Assembly: GCA_009392815.1 (NCBI GenBank)
Contig: VFFS01000060.1
Span: 1 to 54,792 of the forward strand
From: SAR202 cluster bacterium
GTDB lineage: Bacteria > Chloroflexota > Dehalococcoidia > Lucifugimonadales > UBA826
DNA: 54,792 bases
Direction: 5' to 3'
Positions 1 to 8,107 of the stretch are shown one piece after another (position 1 is the first letter of the stretch; each line of letters opens with the position of its first letter). Under the pieces are notes generated by a model that was not told where the DNA came from, did no database searches, and worked only from the letters and a program-made list of their open reading frames with translations. The position numbers and the translations under genes were made by a program.

Positions 1-47
1 TATGGGCCATTAACAGGTATAAAATTCCACGACATGAGCTTTTCTCC

Positions 48-875
48 TTAAATTACTTCGTCAGATTCACCGATGTCGGCGCCAGAATCTCCGCCTAGTT
101 CGGTGCCTACTTCCTTAATTCGTGCGAACTCGTCACGGTACCCATTGTGCAGTGTCCTTGCGTCACTTGAATACAACACAAACCTTGCTCCTTCACGTAG
201 CCATTTCTGTGTTAGTTCTACGGTTTGATGATGTATCAATACAGGAGTACCAGCATCTTCACATTTCGAAATTATTTCTCTAAGTGCCCCCTCATAATCA
301 GGATGATCGTATTGATCGGGCACACCTAGAGTAATGGAGAGATCATTGGGACCTACAAAAACTGCATCTATCCCATCAACTTTTAAAATATCTTCAAGAT
401 TCGATATTGCAGGAACACTCTCAATGCCAATAATACAAACGTTGTTACGATTACGATTTTCTAAATATTCTTTCGTGGCCTGACTCGGTAACTCTCCTGT
501 TTCCACAGCTTTTTCAGCCAATTCTCCTTTGAGTGGTCTCCATTTTGCAGCCGCAACAACTTCCTTCACCTGTGCAACAGTCTCACAATAAGGCGCTAAA
601 ACTCCCTGTGCCCCTGCATCTAAATACATGGTCACATAATGAGATGCGGGTATGGGAACCCTCACTATGGGCACAACACCCGAATAACTGAATGCCGCTA
701 GGTAGTCGGCTACTTCCGACCTACTCCGAGCAGCATGCTCCGTATCCAGTATCGCGTAATCGATACCGAAATTAGAGTAAGCGGTACTCCATTTAGGGTT
801 CCGACCAAGACTAATCATCGTACCGTAAACTATTCCACCGCTATTTACTTTTTGTTTAAGTTGCTCTCCATTCAC
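48..875 (-). CDS. HpcH/HpaI-type aldolase
   Basis: Likely class II (metal-dependent) pyruvate aldolase that cleaves or makes 4-hydroxy-2-oxoacids in aromatic or sugar-acid catabolism. The TIM-barrel family signatures are visible: YAILDTEH near the N terminus, a GAQGVLAPYCET strand, IGIES, and VFVGPNDLSITLG carrying the usual substrate and metal contacts. The frame stays open to a GTG at 893, but the GTG at 875 is better placed: it has a GGGAG motif 8 bases upstream, while the 893 codon has none. It lies downstream of an MFS carrier on the same strand (86-103 bases apart), so uptake and cleavage of one carbon source may be coupled. The exact substrate cannot be read from sequence. Confidence 0.85.
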   Translation of the reverse strand: MNGEQLKQKVNSGGIVYGTMISLGRNPKWSTAYSNFGIDYAILDTEHAARSRSEVADYLAAFSYSGVVPIVRVPIPASHYVTMYLDAGAQGVLAPYCETVAQVKEVVAAAKWRPLKGELAEKAVETGELPSQATKEYLENRNRNNVCIIGIESVPAISNLEDILKVDGIDAVFVGPNDLSITLGVPDQYDHPDYEGALREIISKCEDAGTPVLIHHQTVELTQKWLREGARFVLYSSDARTLHNGYRDEFARIKEVGTELGGDSGADIGESDEVI

Positions 876-978
876 TGTAAAAACTCCCGGCACTTTTATA
901 GTTGCGACGACAGCATTCTACATAGCCAAACTCATATGGTCTAATAGCGTAAGAAAGGAGGCGCAAAATTATAATGAG

Positions 979-2184
979 TTATAGATTTTTACGACTCCCA
1001 ATCACATACCCAGCGGCCCCAGTAATTGCTCCTATTCCGACAATTAAGAAAGCAGAGGCAACTCCATAAACCCCGACAACAGGACCGAGGATGAAATTCC
1101 CACCTGATGCTCCAACGTCCCACGATTGCTGAAGTGTAGCCAAAGCGGATCCTCGCTCTCTTGGGGGAACGCGATCAACAACTAAGGAGTTTATTCCAGG
1201 ATATATAAGACCATAGCCAACTCCATGTAAAAATGCAGCCCCTAAAAATAAAGTAACTGAGCTAACCCCAGACAGAATCAACATAGCTAATCCCACAAGT
1301 AATAATCCTGGAACTATTACTGCCCCTCTTCCTAACCGATCCGAAATTCGGCCACTTACCAGAGTGGTAAGCATTGTCATACCAGACATAACCGTAAAAT
1401 ACAGGCCTATATTGAAATTTTCTGGCAGTCCATTATCTGACGCCAGAGTGTATAGAAATACACTAACAGGGGCCATGGCGAAAGCATATGTGAGAAACAC
1501 TATAGTGGGAAATATTGCAGGCTTGCTTATCAAAGGAGCATTTCCCTCTTGAATCTTTTCATCACCACGAGGGAGGGCGGACTCAGGAATCCTGGTTTTT
1601 GAATCTGAAATCAATGTCGCAATTAATAAGGCTATAACTCCAGAGGCCGCTGCAACGATAAATGCCACACTGAATCCAATGGCATCCATAAGAAACACAC
1701 CAACCACCGGCGCATAAAGCTGGGCGATAGAGATGCTATTGCCCATATACGACATACCTTCCCCTCTACGCTCCTCTGGTGCCAGATTACCAACGATTGT
1801 GGTAGTAGCAACAGGGGCTGTCGCTAGCCCCACCCCTTGAACCATTCGGACTGGGACTATCCACCATTCACTGGGTAAGGGAATATAAAGAATTGTAGAA
1901 CCTATAAAAAGACCTACTCCAAGTAGAACTACTTTTTTCGGACCTGACTTAAGAATCCACCTTCCAGCCATAGGGCGCACAATCACTCCTGCCAACCCAA
2001 AAGTAGCAATTATTATTCCTGCTTCCCAAGCTTCACCTCCTTGGAATTCTATAAATGCCGGAACCACTATAAAGAGTGAAAAAAAGCCTGCTAGCAAAAA
2101 ATGGGCAACTAAAAGATTGAGGAAAAAATCCCTCCCCCAAAGCTTTTCCTTTTTAGAATTGTCTACTTCATTGACCGCCGCCAT
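979..2184 (-). CDS. MFS transporter (major facilitator, 12 TM)
   Basis: Integral membrane carrier of 401 residues with about twelve hydrophobic segments. The cytoplasmic loop between helices 2 and 3 contains the MFS-like stretch VRPMAGRWILKSGPKKV, and a matching GRISDRLGRGAVIV follows in the second half, as expected of the duplicated fold. It is the proximal gene of a two-gene minus-strand unit with the HpaI-type aldolase, so a small organic acid substrate is a reasonable inference. The start is an ATG with GAGGG about 9 bases upstream. The family includes both importers and drug exporters; direction and substrate cannot be decided here. Confidence 0.85.
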   Translation of the reverse strand: MAAVNEVDNSKKEKLWGRDFFLNLLVAHFLLAGFFSLFIVVPAFIEFQGGEAWEAGIIIATFGLAGVIVRPMAGRWILKSGPKKVVLLGVGLFIGSTILYIPLPSEWWIVPVRMVQGVGLATAPVATTTIVGNLAPEERRGEGMSYMGNSISIAQLYAPVVGVFLMDAIGFSVAFIVAAASGVIALLIATLISDSKTRIPESALPRGDEKIQEGNAPLISKPAIFPTIVFLTYAFAMAPVSVFLYTLASDNGLPENFNIGLYFTVMSGMTMLTTLVSGRISDRLGRGAVIVPGLLLVGLAMLILSGVSSVTLFLGAAFLHGVGYGLIYPGINSLVVDRVPPRERGSALATLQQSWDVGASGGNFILGPVVGVYGVASAFLIVGIGAITGAAGYVIGSRKNL

Positions 2185-2340
2185 CAGAATATCCCTCTCA
2201 TTTCTGGGCCATTAAATTATTGAACTAAAAATCATGAAACATTTGATTGTATTAGGAGCCAGTGCTAAAGTTTTGCCCTGCCTTGGGAAACTGAAAGAAA
2301 AGTCCAACGTTACTCAACTAGGACGATAAAGGCTAGCAAT

Positions 2341-3609
2341 ATCTCCACCAACAAACCCTCCGATACAGAGTCCACAAAAGGCGGAGTTAGCCCTCTAAAC
2401 CTCCCCACTCTGCTAGATTCATTATCCTATAGAGACTTCCGCTGGTTATGGGTTAGTTCGTTTGTTTCATTCATGGCGATGAATATGCAGATGATAACCA
2501 GGAGCTGGTTGGTTCTGAGGGTAACAGACGATTCACCTCTCGCATTAACCCTTGTAACACTTACATTTGCCTTACCAATGACAATCGTATCACCGTTGGC
2601 TGGAGCCTTGGCAGATAGATTTTCAAGGAAAAAGCTGGTGGTCTTCAGCCAAGCTGCAAATGCTCTACTCACTATAGTTATGGGTTCATTAGACATACTC
2701 GGCTTGGTTTCTTTCTGGCACATTATGGTGATTGGTATTTTCAATGGCTCACTGATGGCAGTTAATATGCCTAGCCGACAAGCCATAATTTCCGACATAG
2801 TACCCGACGATAAACTGATGAATGCCATTTCCCTAAACAATTCCAGTATGAACCTAACTCGGGTAGCTGGGCCCGCACTGGCAGGCTTTCTAATCCTTTT
2901 TGTGGATACCGCAGGAGTCTTCTTCATAGTCTCAGGCATATATGTATTTGCCGCTATAACGGTTGGGGTGGTGAAGTATGACCCCACAAGAAAAAATAGA
3001 GAAGACAGTACTGTCGGTGGAGATATAAAAGATGGTATTAAATACGCTTTCAGCGAACCAGTTTTAAAAGGTCTCTTCATAATGACATTTATTCCGGTAC
3101 TCTTTGGGTTTTCGTATTATGCGTTAATCCCTGCATGGGCTAGAGAAGCTTTAAACATAGAATCTGACGGATTAGGAATTCTGTTAATGCTCATGGGTAT
3201 AGGAGCTACTGTTGGGACTATTGCTCTGGCCGCAGCAGGCAACCTGAAACGTAGGGGAATTCTTATGTTGGCTTCCTGCTTTGCCTGGGGAGTTGCTTTA
3301 GCTATATTTTCCCAAACTAGTTCCTTCACTCTTGCTGTACCTTTCCTGATTTTCATCGGTCTTACGAGTTCAGTCTATATGTCAATGAATATGACTATGG
3401 TTCAGCTACACTCCAATCCTGATATGCGAGGAAGAGTTATGAGCATTTCAATGATGACTTTTGGGATGATGCCACTCAGTGCAGTTCCATTTGGGACCAT
3501 AGCCCAGAGGATTGGAACGGCGGATGCATTACTGATAAGCGGGGCAATGTTGGCGGCGTTTACTATATTATTTGCTTCATTTAATAAAACATTTAGAAAC
3601 ATGAATTAA
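2341..3609 (+). CDS. MFS transporter, EntS/MFS_3-like, start codon uncertain
   Basis: Integral membrane carrier. The first ATG in frame is at 2473, giving 378 residues, but the frame stays open upstream and translates as convincing MFS N-terminal sequence (LLDSLSYRDFRWLWVSSFVS) immediately before that ATG. The true protein is therefore longer by at least 24 and perhaps 44 residues. No ATG, GTG or TTG lies between the upstream stop (2266) and 2473. The best candidate is an ATC at 2341 with AAAGG 8 bases upstream; CTG codons occur at 2278 and 2410. The loop PLAGALADRFSRKKLVV marks helices 2-3. It is followed 30 bases later by the phosphotriesterase-like gene, probably in one transcript. Substrate unknown. 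Confidence 0.8.
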   Translation: MSTNKPSDTESTKGGVSPLNLPTLLDSLSYRDFRWLWVSSFVSFMAMNMQMITRSWLVLRVTDDSPLALTLVTLTFALPMTIVSPLAGALADRFSRKKLVVFSQAANALLTIVMGSLDILGLVSFWHIMVIGIFNGSLMAVNMPSRQAIISDIVPDDKLMNAISLNNSSMNLTRVAGPALAGFLILFVDTAGVFFIVSGIYVFAAITVGVVKYDPTRKNREDSTVGGDIKDGIKYAFSEPVLKGLFIMTFIPVLFGFSYYALIPAWAREALNIESDGLGILLMLMGIGATVGTIALAAAGNLKRRGILMLASCFAWGVALAIFSQTSSFTLAVPFLIFIGLTSSVYMSMNMTMVQLHSNPDMRGRVMSISMMTFGMMPLSAVPFGTIAQRIGTADALLISGAMLAAFTILFASFNKTFRNMN

Positions 3610-3639
3610 TATTTGGCTTACCAAATTAGGAGATAAGTA

Positions 3640-4692
3640 ATGACGGACCCAAATCAGAAGGGAAAAATCCAGACTGTCTTAGGAACTATAGAACCCAATG
3701 AACTTGGGCCCACTATGACTCATGAACACCTCCTAATTGATTTCGAGGTTATGTTTAACCCTCCGCCGGAAGCCACAACTCAGCAAATGGCTCACGCACC
3801 TGTTTCACTAGAAAATCTAGGCTGGATTAGGCAGTACTGCTACAGCAACCTCGATAATTTAAAAGTGTTAGATGAGGATACGGCAGTGGACGAGGCCCTC
3901 CTATATCGGCGACATGGGGGTGGAACAATAGTAGACGCAACCACCATAGGTATTGGAAGAGATCCATTGGCACTGGCCAGAATATCGAGAGCTTCTGGAG
4001 TGAATGTGGTCATGGGCGCCGGATATTATGTTCACGCAGCCCAGACACATACTTTAGAAGATATTTCTGAGGAACAAATAACGCAACAAATTATCGAAGA
4101 AATCCAGAACGGGGTCGGAAATACGGGAGTGAAAGCTGGAATTATTGGTGAAATAGGTTGCACCTGGCCCCTTGAGAAGACTGAAAGCAAAGTTCTAAGA
4201 GCTTCTGCTAAGGCCCAGGTAGAAACTGGCGCAGCAATATTAATCCATCCGGGAAGAAGTGAATCCGCACCACTGGAAATTTTAGGGATACTTTCTGAAT
4301 CAGGAGCAGACATGTCTCGTGTCATTATGGGACATCTTGATAGAACAATTTCTACCCTTGAATCCCTCCAAGAGATTGCTTCCACCGGCTGTGTACTGGA
4401 GTGGGATCTTTTCGGTGTGGAAGTTTCCTTCTATCAACCTTCAAATTTTGACATGCCAAGTGATGCCCAACGTATGAACATCATAAAAAGTATGATTGAT
4501 GAGGGAATAGGCAAAAACATAGTCATAGCCCACGACATATGTACCAAACATAGACTTGTAAAGTACGGAGGGCATGGCTATGGATACATACTGGAGCACA
4601 TCGTACCTAGAATGCGATCCAGAGGATTTTCGGAAACCGAAATACTAGATATTACCCAGAATAACGCTTCACGCCTATTAACGATTGTTTAA
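3640..4692 (+). CDS. Phosphotriesterase-family amidohydrolase
   Basis: Cytoplasmic binuclear metal hydrolase of the PTE (aryldialkylphosphatase-like/PHP) family, 350 residues. The metal ligands can be followed: HEH at residues 28-30, the glutamate of GEIG that takes the place of the carboxylated lysine in many members, a histidine in ILIHPGR, a histidine in MGHLDR, and an aspartate in IAHDIC. Known members act as lactonases or phosphotriesterases; natural substrates are often lactones or esters, so no specific reaction is claimed. ATG start with AGGAGA 7 bases upstream. It follows an MFS carrier and ends with its stop codon interlocked with that of the converging VOC gene. Confidence 0.85.
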   Translation: MTDPNQKGKIQTVLGTIEPNELGPTMTHEHLLIDFEVMFNPPPEATTQQMAHAPVSLENLGWIRQYCYSNLDNLKVLDEDTAVDEALLYRRHGGGTIVDATTIGIGRDPLALARISRASGVNVVMGAGYYVHAAQTHTLEDISEEQITQQIIEEIQNGVGNTGVKAGIIGEIGCTWPLEKTESKVLRASAKAQVETGAAILIHPGRSESAPLEILGILSESGADMSRVIMGHLDRTISTLESLQEIASTGCVLEWDLFGVEVSFYQPSNFDMPSDAQRMNIIKSMIDEGIGKNIVIAHDICTKHRLVKYGGHGYGYILEHIVPRMRSRGFSETEILDITQNNASRLLTIV

Positions 4693-5084
4693 ACTAGGAC
4701 TCCGAAACCCGACTTCGTGCAGATTTCTATCCTGTTACCTTCGGGATCATTAATAAAAAATACCCTTTGACCATCATTACGGGTATTTATATCTGTGGTT
4801 TCTACGCCCATGCTTTGCACAGATTTTTGGGCGGCCTCAATATCATCAACCTCAAATGCTCCATGGTGTGAGGGAACTGAAGGGCCCTCCTCCGTTTCAA
4901 TAATATGAACCATGGCTCCACTGGGTATTTGTAGCCAAATTATATGATCGGAATCAACTTGACTAGGAATTCTCTTAACTCCAAGAACATCCTCCCAAAA
5001 CCTAAGTGCGGCTACTTTATCTCTCACATTGTAAGTGACGTGGTTAACTGCTTTTAGCCTTACATTGTCATCGCTTAAAGCCAT
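4689..5084 (-). CDS. VOC/glyoxalase-family protein
   Basis: Small cytoplasmic protein of 131 residues with one vicinal-oxygen-chelate domain: two beta-alpha-beta-beta-beta modules, the first opening with VNHVTYNVRDKVAALRFWEDVLG and the second with HHGAFEVDDIEAAQ, ending in VFFINDPEGNRIEI. A histidine near the N terminus and the C-terminal glutamate are the usual metal ligands. Members include glyoxalases, extradiol dioxygenases and epimerases; this one cannot be assigned. It is divergent from the RidA gene and converges on the phosphotriesterase-like gene, with the two TAA stops overlapping. Confidence 0.85.
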   Translation of the reverse strand: MALSDDNVRLKAVNHVTYNVRDKVAALRFWEDVLGVKRIPSQVDSDHIIWLQIPSGAMVHIIETEEGPSVPSHHGAFEVDDIEAAQKSVQSMGVETTDINTRNDGQRVFFINDPEGNRIEICTKSGFGVLV

Positions 5085-5125
5085 GCTGTTCTCCTTCTGT
5101 TAGTATGCTAATTACAATCGATCTA

Positions 5126-5159
5126 GTTTGGAAACACATGGTAACAGCATGTACCAAAC
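5126..5159. promoter_or_regulatory. Inverted repeat in a divergent intergenic region, candidate operator
   Basis: A two-part inverted repeat lies between the divergent VOC and RidA genes. Outer arms are GTTTGG (5126-5131) and CCAAAC (5154-5159). Inner arms are ACATG (5136-5140) and CATGT (5148-5152). It could be a repressor-binding site serving both genes, or a hairpin in one leader. No regulator gene is adjacent. Assignment as an operator is inference. Confidence 0.4.
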
Positions 5160-5201
5160 CTCAACATTATCAACCAAACGTAGCAACCCCAGGAGGAAAA
5201 C

Positions 5202-5669
5202 TTGAGCAAAGCGGAATCAAGGCTTAAAGAACTTGGCATAACACTTCCCGATTCACCGGCACCAGTTGCCAATTATATTCCGGTAGTAAGAACCGGTAAC
5301 CTTATTTACCTGTCCGGTGTAGGTCCCACGGCCAAGGCAGATGGATCAGCATATGTTGGCAAACTCGATAGCCAATTAACGGTTGAAGAGGGATATGAAG
5401 CAGCCCGTCTTACGGCCGTAAACATGATCGCAAGGCTGAAAGGCTATCTTGGAGATCTGGATAGAGTGGTCCAAATTGTAAAAGTACTGTCAATGGTTAA
5501 TGCAGACCCTGACTTTACTGAGCCACCAGCGGTGACTAACGGATGTTCTGACCTATTGGTGGATGTTTTCGGAGAAAGCGGAAAACATGCGAGGTCAGCG
5601 ATAGGTGTAGCAACTCTTCCTGGAGGGATGCCGATAGAAATAGAAATGATAGTTGAAATATCAGATTAG
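5202..5669 (+). CDS. RidA/YjgF-family enamine/imine deaminase
   Basis: Cytoplasmic trimeric RidA-family protein, 155 residues, of the longer subtype. Family features are the early YLSGVGPT strand, the long helix containing NMIARLKGYLGDLDRV, and the C-terminal stretch ATLPGGMPIEIEMIVEI. The usual catalytic arginine of the RidA C-terminal motif (R in RxxVxxxxLP) is not obvious: the sequence reads ARSAIGVATLPGG, with an arginine slightly earlier. It may be a Rid-family member with a different substrate. TTG start, supported by a strong AGGAGG five bases upstream. Its stop overlaps the stop of the converging FAD oxidase, an enzyme type that generates imines. Confidence 0.85.
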   Translation: MSKAESRLKELGITLPDSPAPVANYIPVVRTGNLIYLSGVGPTAKADGSAYVGKLDSQLTVEEGYEAARLTAVNMIARLKGYLGDLDRVVQIVKVLSMVNADPDFTEPPAVTNGCSDLLVDVFGESGKHARSAIGVATLPGGMPIEIEMIVEISD

Positions 5670-6832
5670 GCTAAAACCTGCATTCTGTAATTTGACTCAA
5701 GTAAATTTCCCGTTTTAAACCTAGAAGCATTAAGACGGGAAACGTCTACCGAAGTAGATTGACCTTCAACAATTATTTCTGACATAACTTTGCCTATCAT
5801 GGGTGAGAGTTTGAACCCATGCCCACTGAATCCAACCGCACAGTAGAGACCCTTGATGCCTTCTATCTGGTCCAATACAGGATGCCAATCCGGAGTGGTT
5901 GTAAACAGCCCTGACCAACCACCTATAAACTGGGCTGATTCCATAGAAGGAATCCGGCGGATCATATTTGCCATTGTTTTCTCAACCATTGGCATATCCA
6001 CTCCCTGGTTGAAACTATCGGGGTCCGCATTTTCATCTTCACCCACTCCTATCATGGTCAGGCCTCCCACATCTGGTCGGGCAGACAGATCCAGGGTGAC
6101 ATCGCCAATTATGGGGTGACTAGACCTCAACGCATTTGAGTGTTTAAGTAAAACAACCTGATGCCTAACAGTATCCAATTTAATGTCAGAATCCACAGAT
6201 TCCAAAAGTGGTCCAGACCATGGACCTGTAGCTAGCACAACAGTATCAGTTGACACCACTCCCTTATCGGTAACAACCCCGTTAACTCTTCCACCAACAA
6301 TATCGATAGACAAAACTCTCGTAGAAGCCTCTATTCGTGCTCCAAGTTGGCGAGATCTTGATGCATAGCCTGTAGTCACCAAATATGGGTCAGCATAACC
6401 CGAATCTGGTTCCCAGGAATATGATTCGTTTTCATACGTTTCGACCATGTCACAAAGGGTGTATAAGTCCTCTCGAGACACTTCCACTGTATTGATCCCA
6501 ACAACTTTTTGCATATCAAGGTTCTGTCTCATGGGTTGAATATCTTCTCGTGGAACAATCAAAAGATATCCAGTCTGTGTATAACCCGATGGACTGCCTA
6601 CAATTTCCTCAAAATCCTTAAAAATCTTCAGACTTTCCCATGCCAGCCTTGCCGTGACTTCATTGGAGTAGTGCATTCGAAGGATAGCTTGAGATCTACT
6701 CGTAGATCCTGAGGCAAGCGCATTTTGTTCTAGAAGTAAACTATCATGCACACCTTTTTCAGCAAGGCCATGTTGAATTGAACAGCCCATCACCCCACCA
6801 CCGACTATAACAACTTCAGCACTATCTGACAT
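5666..6832 (-). CDS. FAD-dependent amine/amino-acid oxidoreductase (DAO family)
   Basis: Flavoprotein of 388 residues of the D-amino-acid oxidase/sarcosine oxidase beta type. It probably oxidises a secondary or primary amine to an imine. The dinucleotide-binding fold is at the very N terminus (VVIVGGGVMGCSIQHGLAEKG), a second FAD-contact strand carries VVLATGPWSG, and the C-terminal GLYCAVGFSGHGFKLSPMIG closes the FAD site as in sarcosine oxidase beta subunits. No signal peptide, so cytoplasmic. Divergent from the S51 peptidase gene and tail to tail with RidA, which deaminates imines. Substrate unknown. Confidence 0.85.
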   Translation of the reverse strand: MSDSAEVVIVGGGVMGCSIQHGLAEKGVHDSLLLEQNALASGSTSRSQAILRMHYSNEVTARLAWESLKIFKDFEEIVGSPSGYTQTGYLLIVPREDIQPMRQNLDMQKVVGINTVEVSREDLYTLCDMVETYENESYSWEPDSGYADPYLVTTGYASRSRQLGARIEASTRVLSIDIVGGRVNGVVTDKGVVSTDTVVLATGPWSGPLLESVDSDIKLDTVRHQVVLLKHSNALRSSHPIIGDVTLDLSARPDVGGLTMIGVGEDENADPDSFNQGVDMPMVEKTMANMIRRIPSMESAQFIGGWSGLFTTTPDWHPVLDQIEGIKGLYCAVGFSGHGFKLSPMIGKVMSEIIVEGQSTSVDVSRLNASRFKTGNLLESNYRMQVLA

Positions 6833-6864
6833 CGATTCACTCCAATCTACTTTTATGAGTTACA

Positions 6865-6892
6865 TTTACAATCCAATTCCAAAAATTATAAT
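6865..6892 (+). promoter_or_regulatory. Sigma-70-type promoter for the S51 peptidase gene
   Basis: TTTACA (6865-6870) and a perfect TATAAT (6887-6892) are separated by 16 bases. Transcription would start near 6900, leaving a leader of only about 11 bases before the ATG at 6911. Confidence 0.5.
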
Positions 6893-6910
6893 GACACATC
6901 GGGACCACAT

Positions 6911-7594
6911 ATGAACAATTTAACAAGTTTGATCGCTCTAGTAGGTGGAGAGGAATTTTCTTCAGATTGCATGGAGATGGACGCTAGGATTCTTTCATTT
7001 GTAAAACCCTTAAATGCTAAAGCTAAAGTAGCTATAGTTCCGACCGCAGCCGCCTTTCAACGTCCAGATCTCGCTGCTAAAAACGGAATCAACCACTTTG
7101 AGAGCCTTGGAGCAGATTCTTACGCGGTAGAAATACTGTCAAAAAATGACGCCAATAATAGTAAATTTATCCCCTGTCTTGAAAAGGCCAACTTGATCTA
7201 CCTAACAGGTGGTGACCCCAACCACCTAGTGAGTGTTTTTAACAATTCCTCCATCCTTGATTTGATGCGCACTTTGGGAAATCAAGGATGTTTTATTGCG
7301 GGTTCAAGTGCAGGAGCTATGGTTCTAGGAAATCGAATGTTTCACAGAACCTTGAAAACAGGGTTATCCCTCATTGGCAATATAATAACTTTGCCACACC
7401 ACGAAAAAGCAGATCCAAAATCAATCCATCGATCCATCGTTTCAACGCTACCCAAAGATTCAAAAGTCTACGGGATCGATGGGGGAACTGGGATAATTTT
7501 CACAGAGTCAGGCACAGAAATATTTGGAAAAGGAGCCGTCACTTCATACAGTTATGACGGATGGTCTGTACGTACACAAAGCAAGGCTCCTTGA
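6911..7594 (+). CDS. Peptidase S51 / cyanophycinase-like protein
   Basis: Cytoplasmic serine peptidase of the S51 class (dipeptidase E / cyanophycinase), 227 residues. The nucleophile elbow is clear in AGSSAGAMVLG, preceded by the characteristic YLTGGDPNHLV. A histidine in LPHHEKADP could be the catalytic base. Length fits the shorter PepE/Type 1 glutamine amidotransferase-like members rather than the larger cyanophycinases, and no cyanophycin synthetase is seen nearby, so dipeptide hydrolysis is as likely as cyanophycin breakdown. ATG start with a weak GGGA 7 bases upstream. It ends three bases before the converging ferredoxin gene. Confidence 0.8.
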   Translation: MNNLTSLIALVGGEEFSSDCMEMDARILSFVKPLNAKAKVAIVPTAAAFQRPDLAAKNGINHFESLGADSYAVEILSKNDANNSKFIPCLEKANLIYLTGGDPNHLVSVFNNSSILDLMRTLGNQGCFIAGSSAGAMVLGNRMFHRTLKTGLSLIGNIITLPHHEKADPKSIHRSIVSTLPKDSKVYGIDGGTGIIFTESGTEIFGKGAVTSYSYDGWSVRTQSKAP

Positions 7595-7597
7595 GAT

Positions 7598-7942
7598 TTA
7601 ACTTTCTAGGTCAATCCTCATTCCCTCGTTAATATGATCTTCGGATTTTTCGCCTTGTACGAGATGCTTCTCGATCACTCCCTCTACATTTTCGGAATTG
7701 ACCACGTACCACGTAGCTTCAGAATCTGGCCCGTATACGATCATCGAACATTCCTGCATGTCACATAATCTGTGCTGACTCGTGCAACCGGCACTTGAGA
7801 CATAAACACTGCTTCTCAACCCAAGTTTAGACAATGTCTGAATGACCCTCTCCTTAACCTCCGCACCTCCTTTATTCCCACAATGTGCTCCATCATCTCT
7901 TTCCACATCGCAAACCATGATATGACTTTTGAAAGTAGGCAT
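7598..7942 (-). CDS. Thioredoxin-like (2Fe-2S) ferredoxin-type protein
   Basis: Small protein of 114 residues resembling the thioredoxin-fold [2Fe-2S] ferredoxins. The order is IMVCDVERDDGAHC, a helix, a second strand ending SSAGC, and then C-terminal VYGPDSEATWYVV. Cysteines fall at 11, 21, 53, 60 and 65 counting from the ATG at 7942. In typical members the third and fourth ligands are a GC-x3-C; here the spacing after GC is six residues, with a further cysteine five on, so the ligand set is unclear. The frame is open to 7987, but the ATG at 7942 has GGAGGG nine bases upstream and starts at the domain edge. Electron carrier role is inferred. Confidence 0.7.
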   Translation of the reverse strand: MPTFKSHIMVCDVERDDGAHCGNKGGAEVKERVIQTLSKLGLRSSVYVSSAGCTSQHRLCDMQECSMIVYGPDSEATWYVVNSENVEGVIEKHLVQGEKSEDHINEGMRIDLES

Positions 7943-8107
7943 AGGACTAAACCCTCCAACATTGATGTTATCCTCAAACAAACACAAACAATGTCCGCAT
8001 TCTAACAGCGCATGAGATGCAACTGCACGGTAATATATGCACCGATTTATGATGTGTTGGTGTGGAATATCGGATTTAGTTTCAGCAACATAAAGAGAGG
8101 TTCTCCT

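Noticed and set aside
735-944. Open frame on the plus strand over the HpaI-type aldolase
   Set aside because: Antisense shadow of a well-supported gene, no family-like sequence and no ribosome-binding motif.
954-1068. AAAGGAGG on the plus strand followed by an ATG at 974
   Set aside because: The frame is only about 30 codons, antisense to the end of the MFS gene, and the spacing to the ATG is long; probably chance.
8012-8107. N-terminal extension of the SDR gene
   Set aside because: The extra residues do not resemble SDR sequence, and the ATG at 8108 matches the family N terminus.
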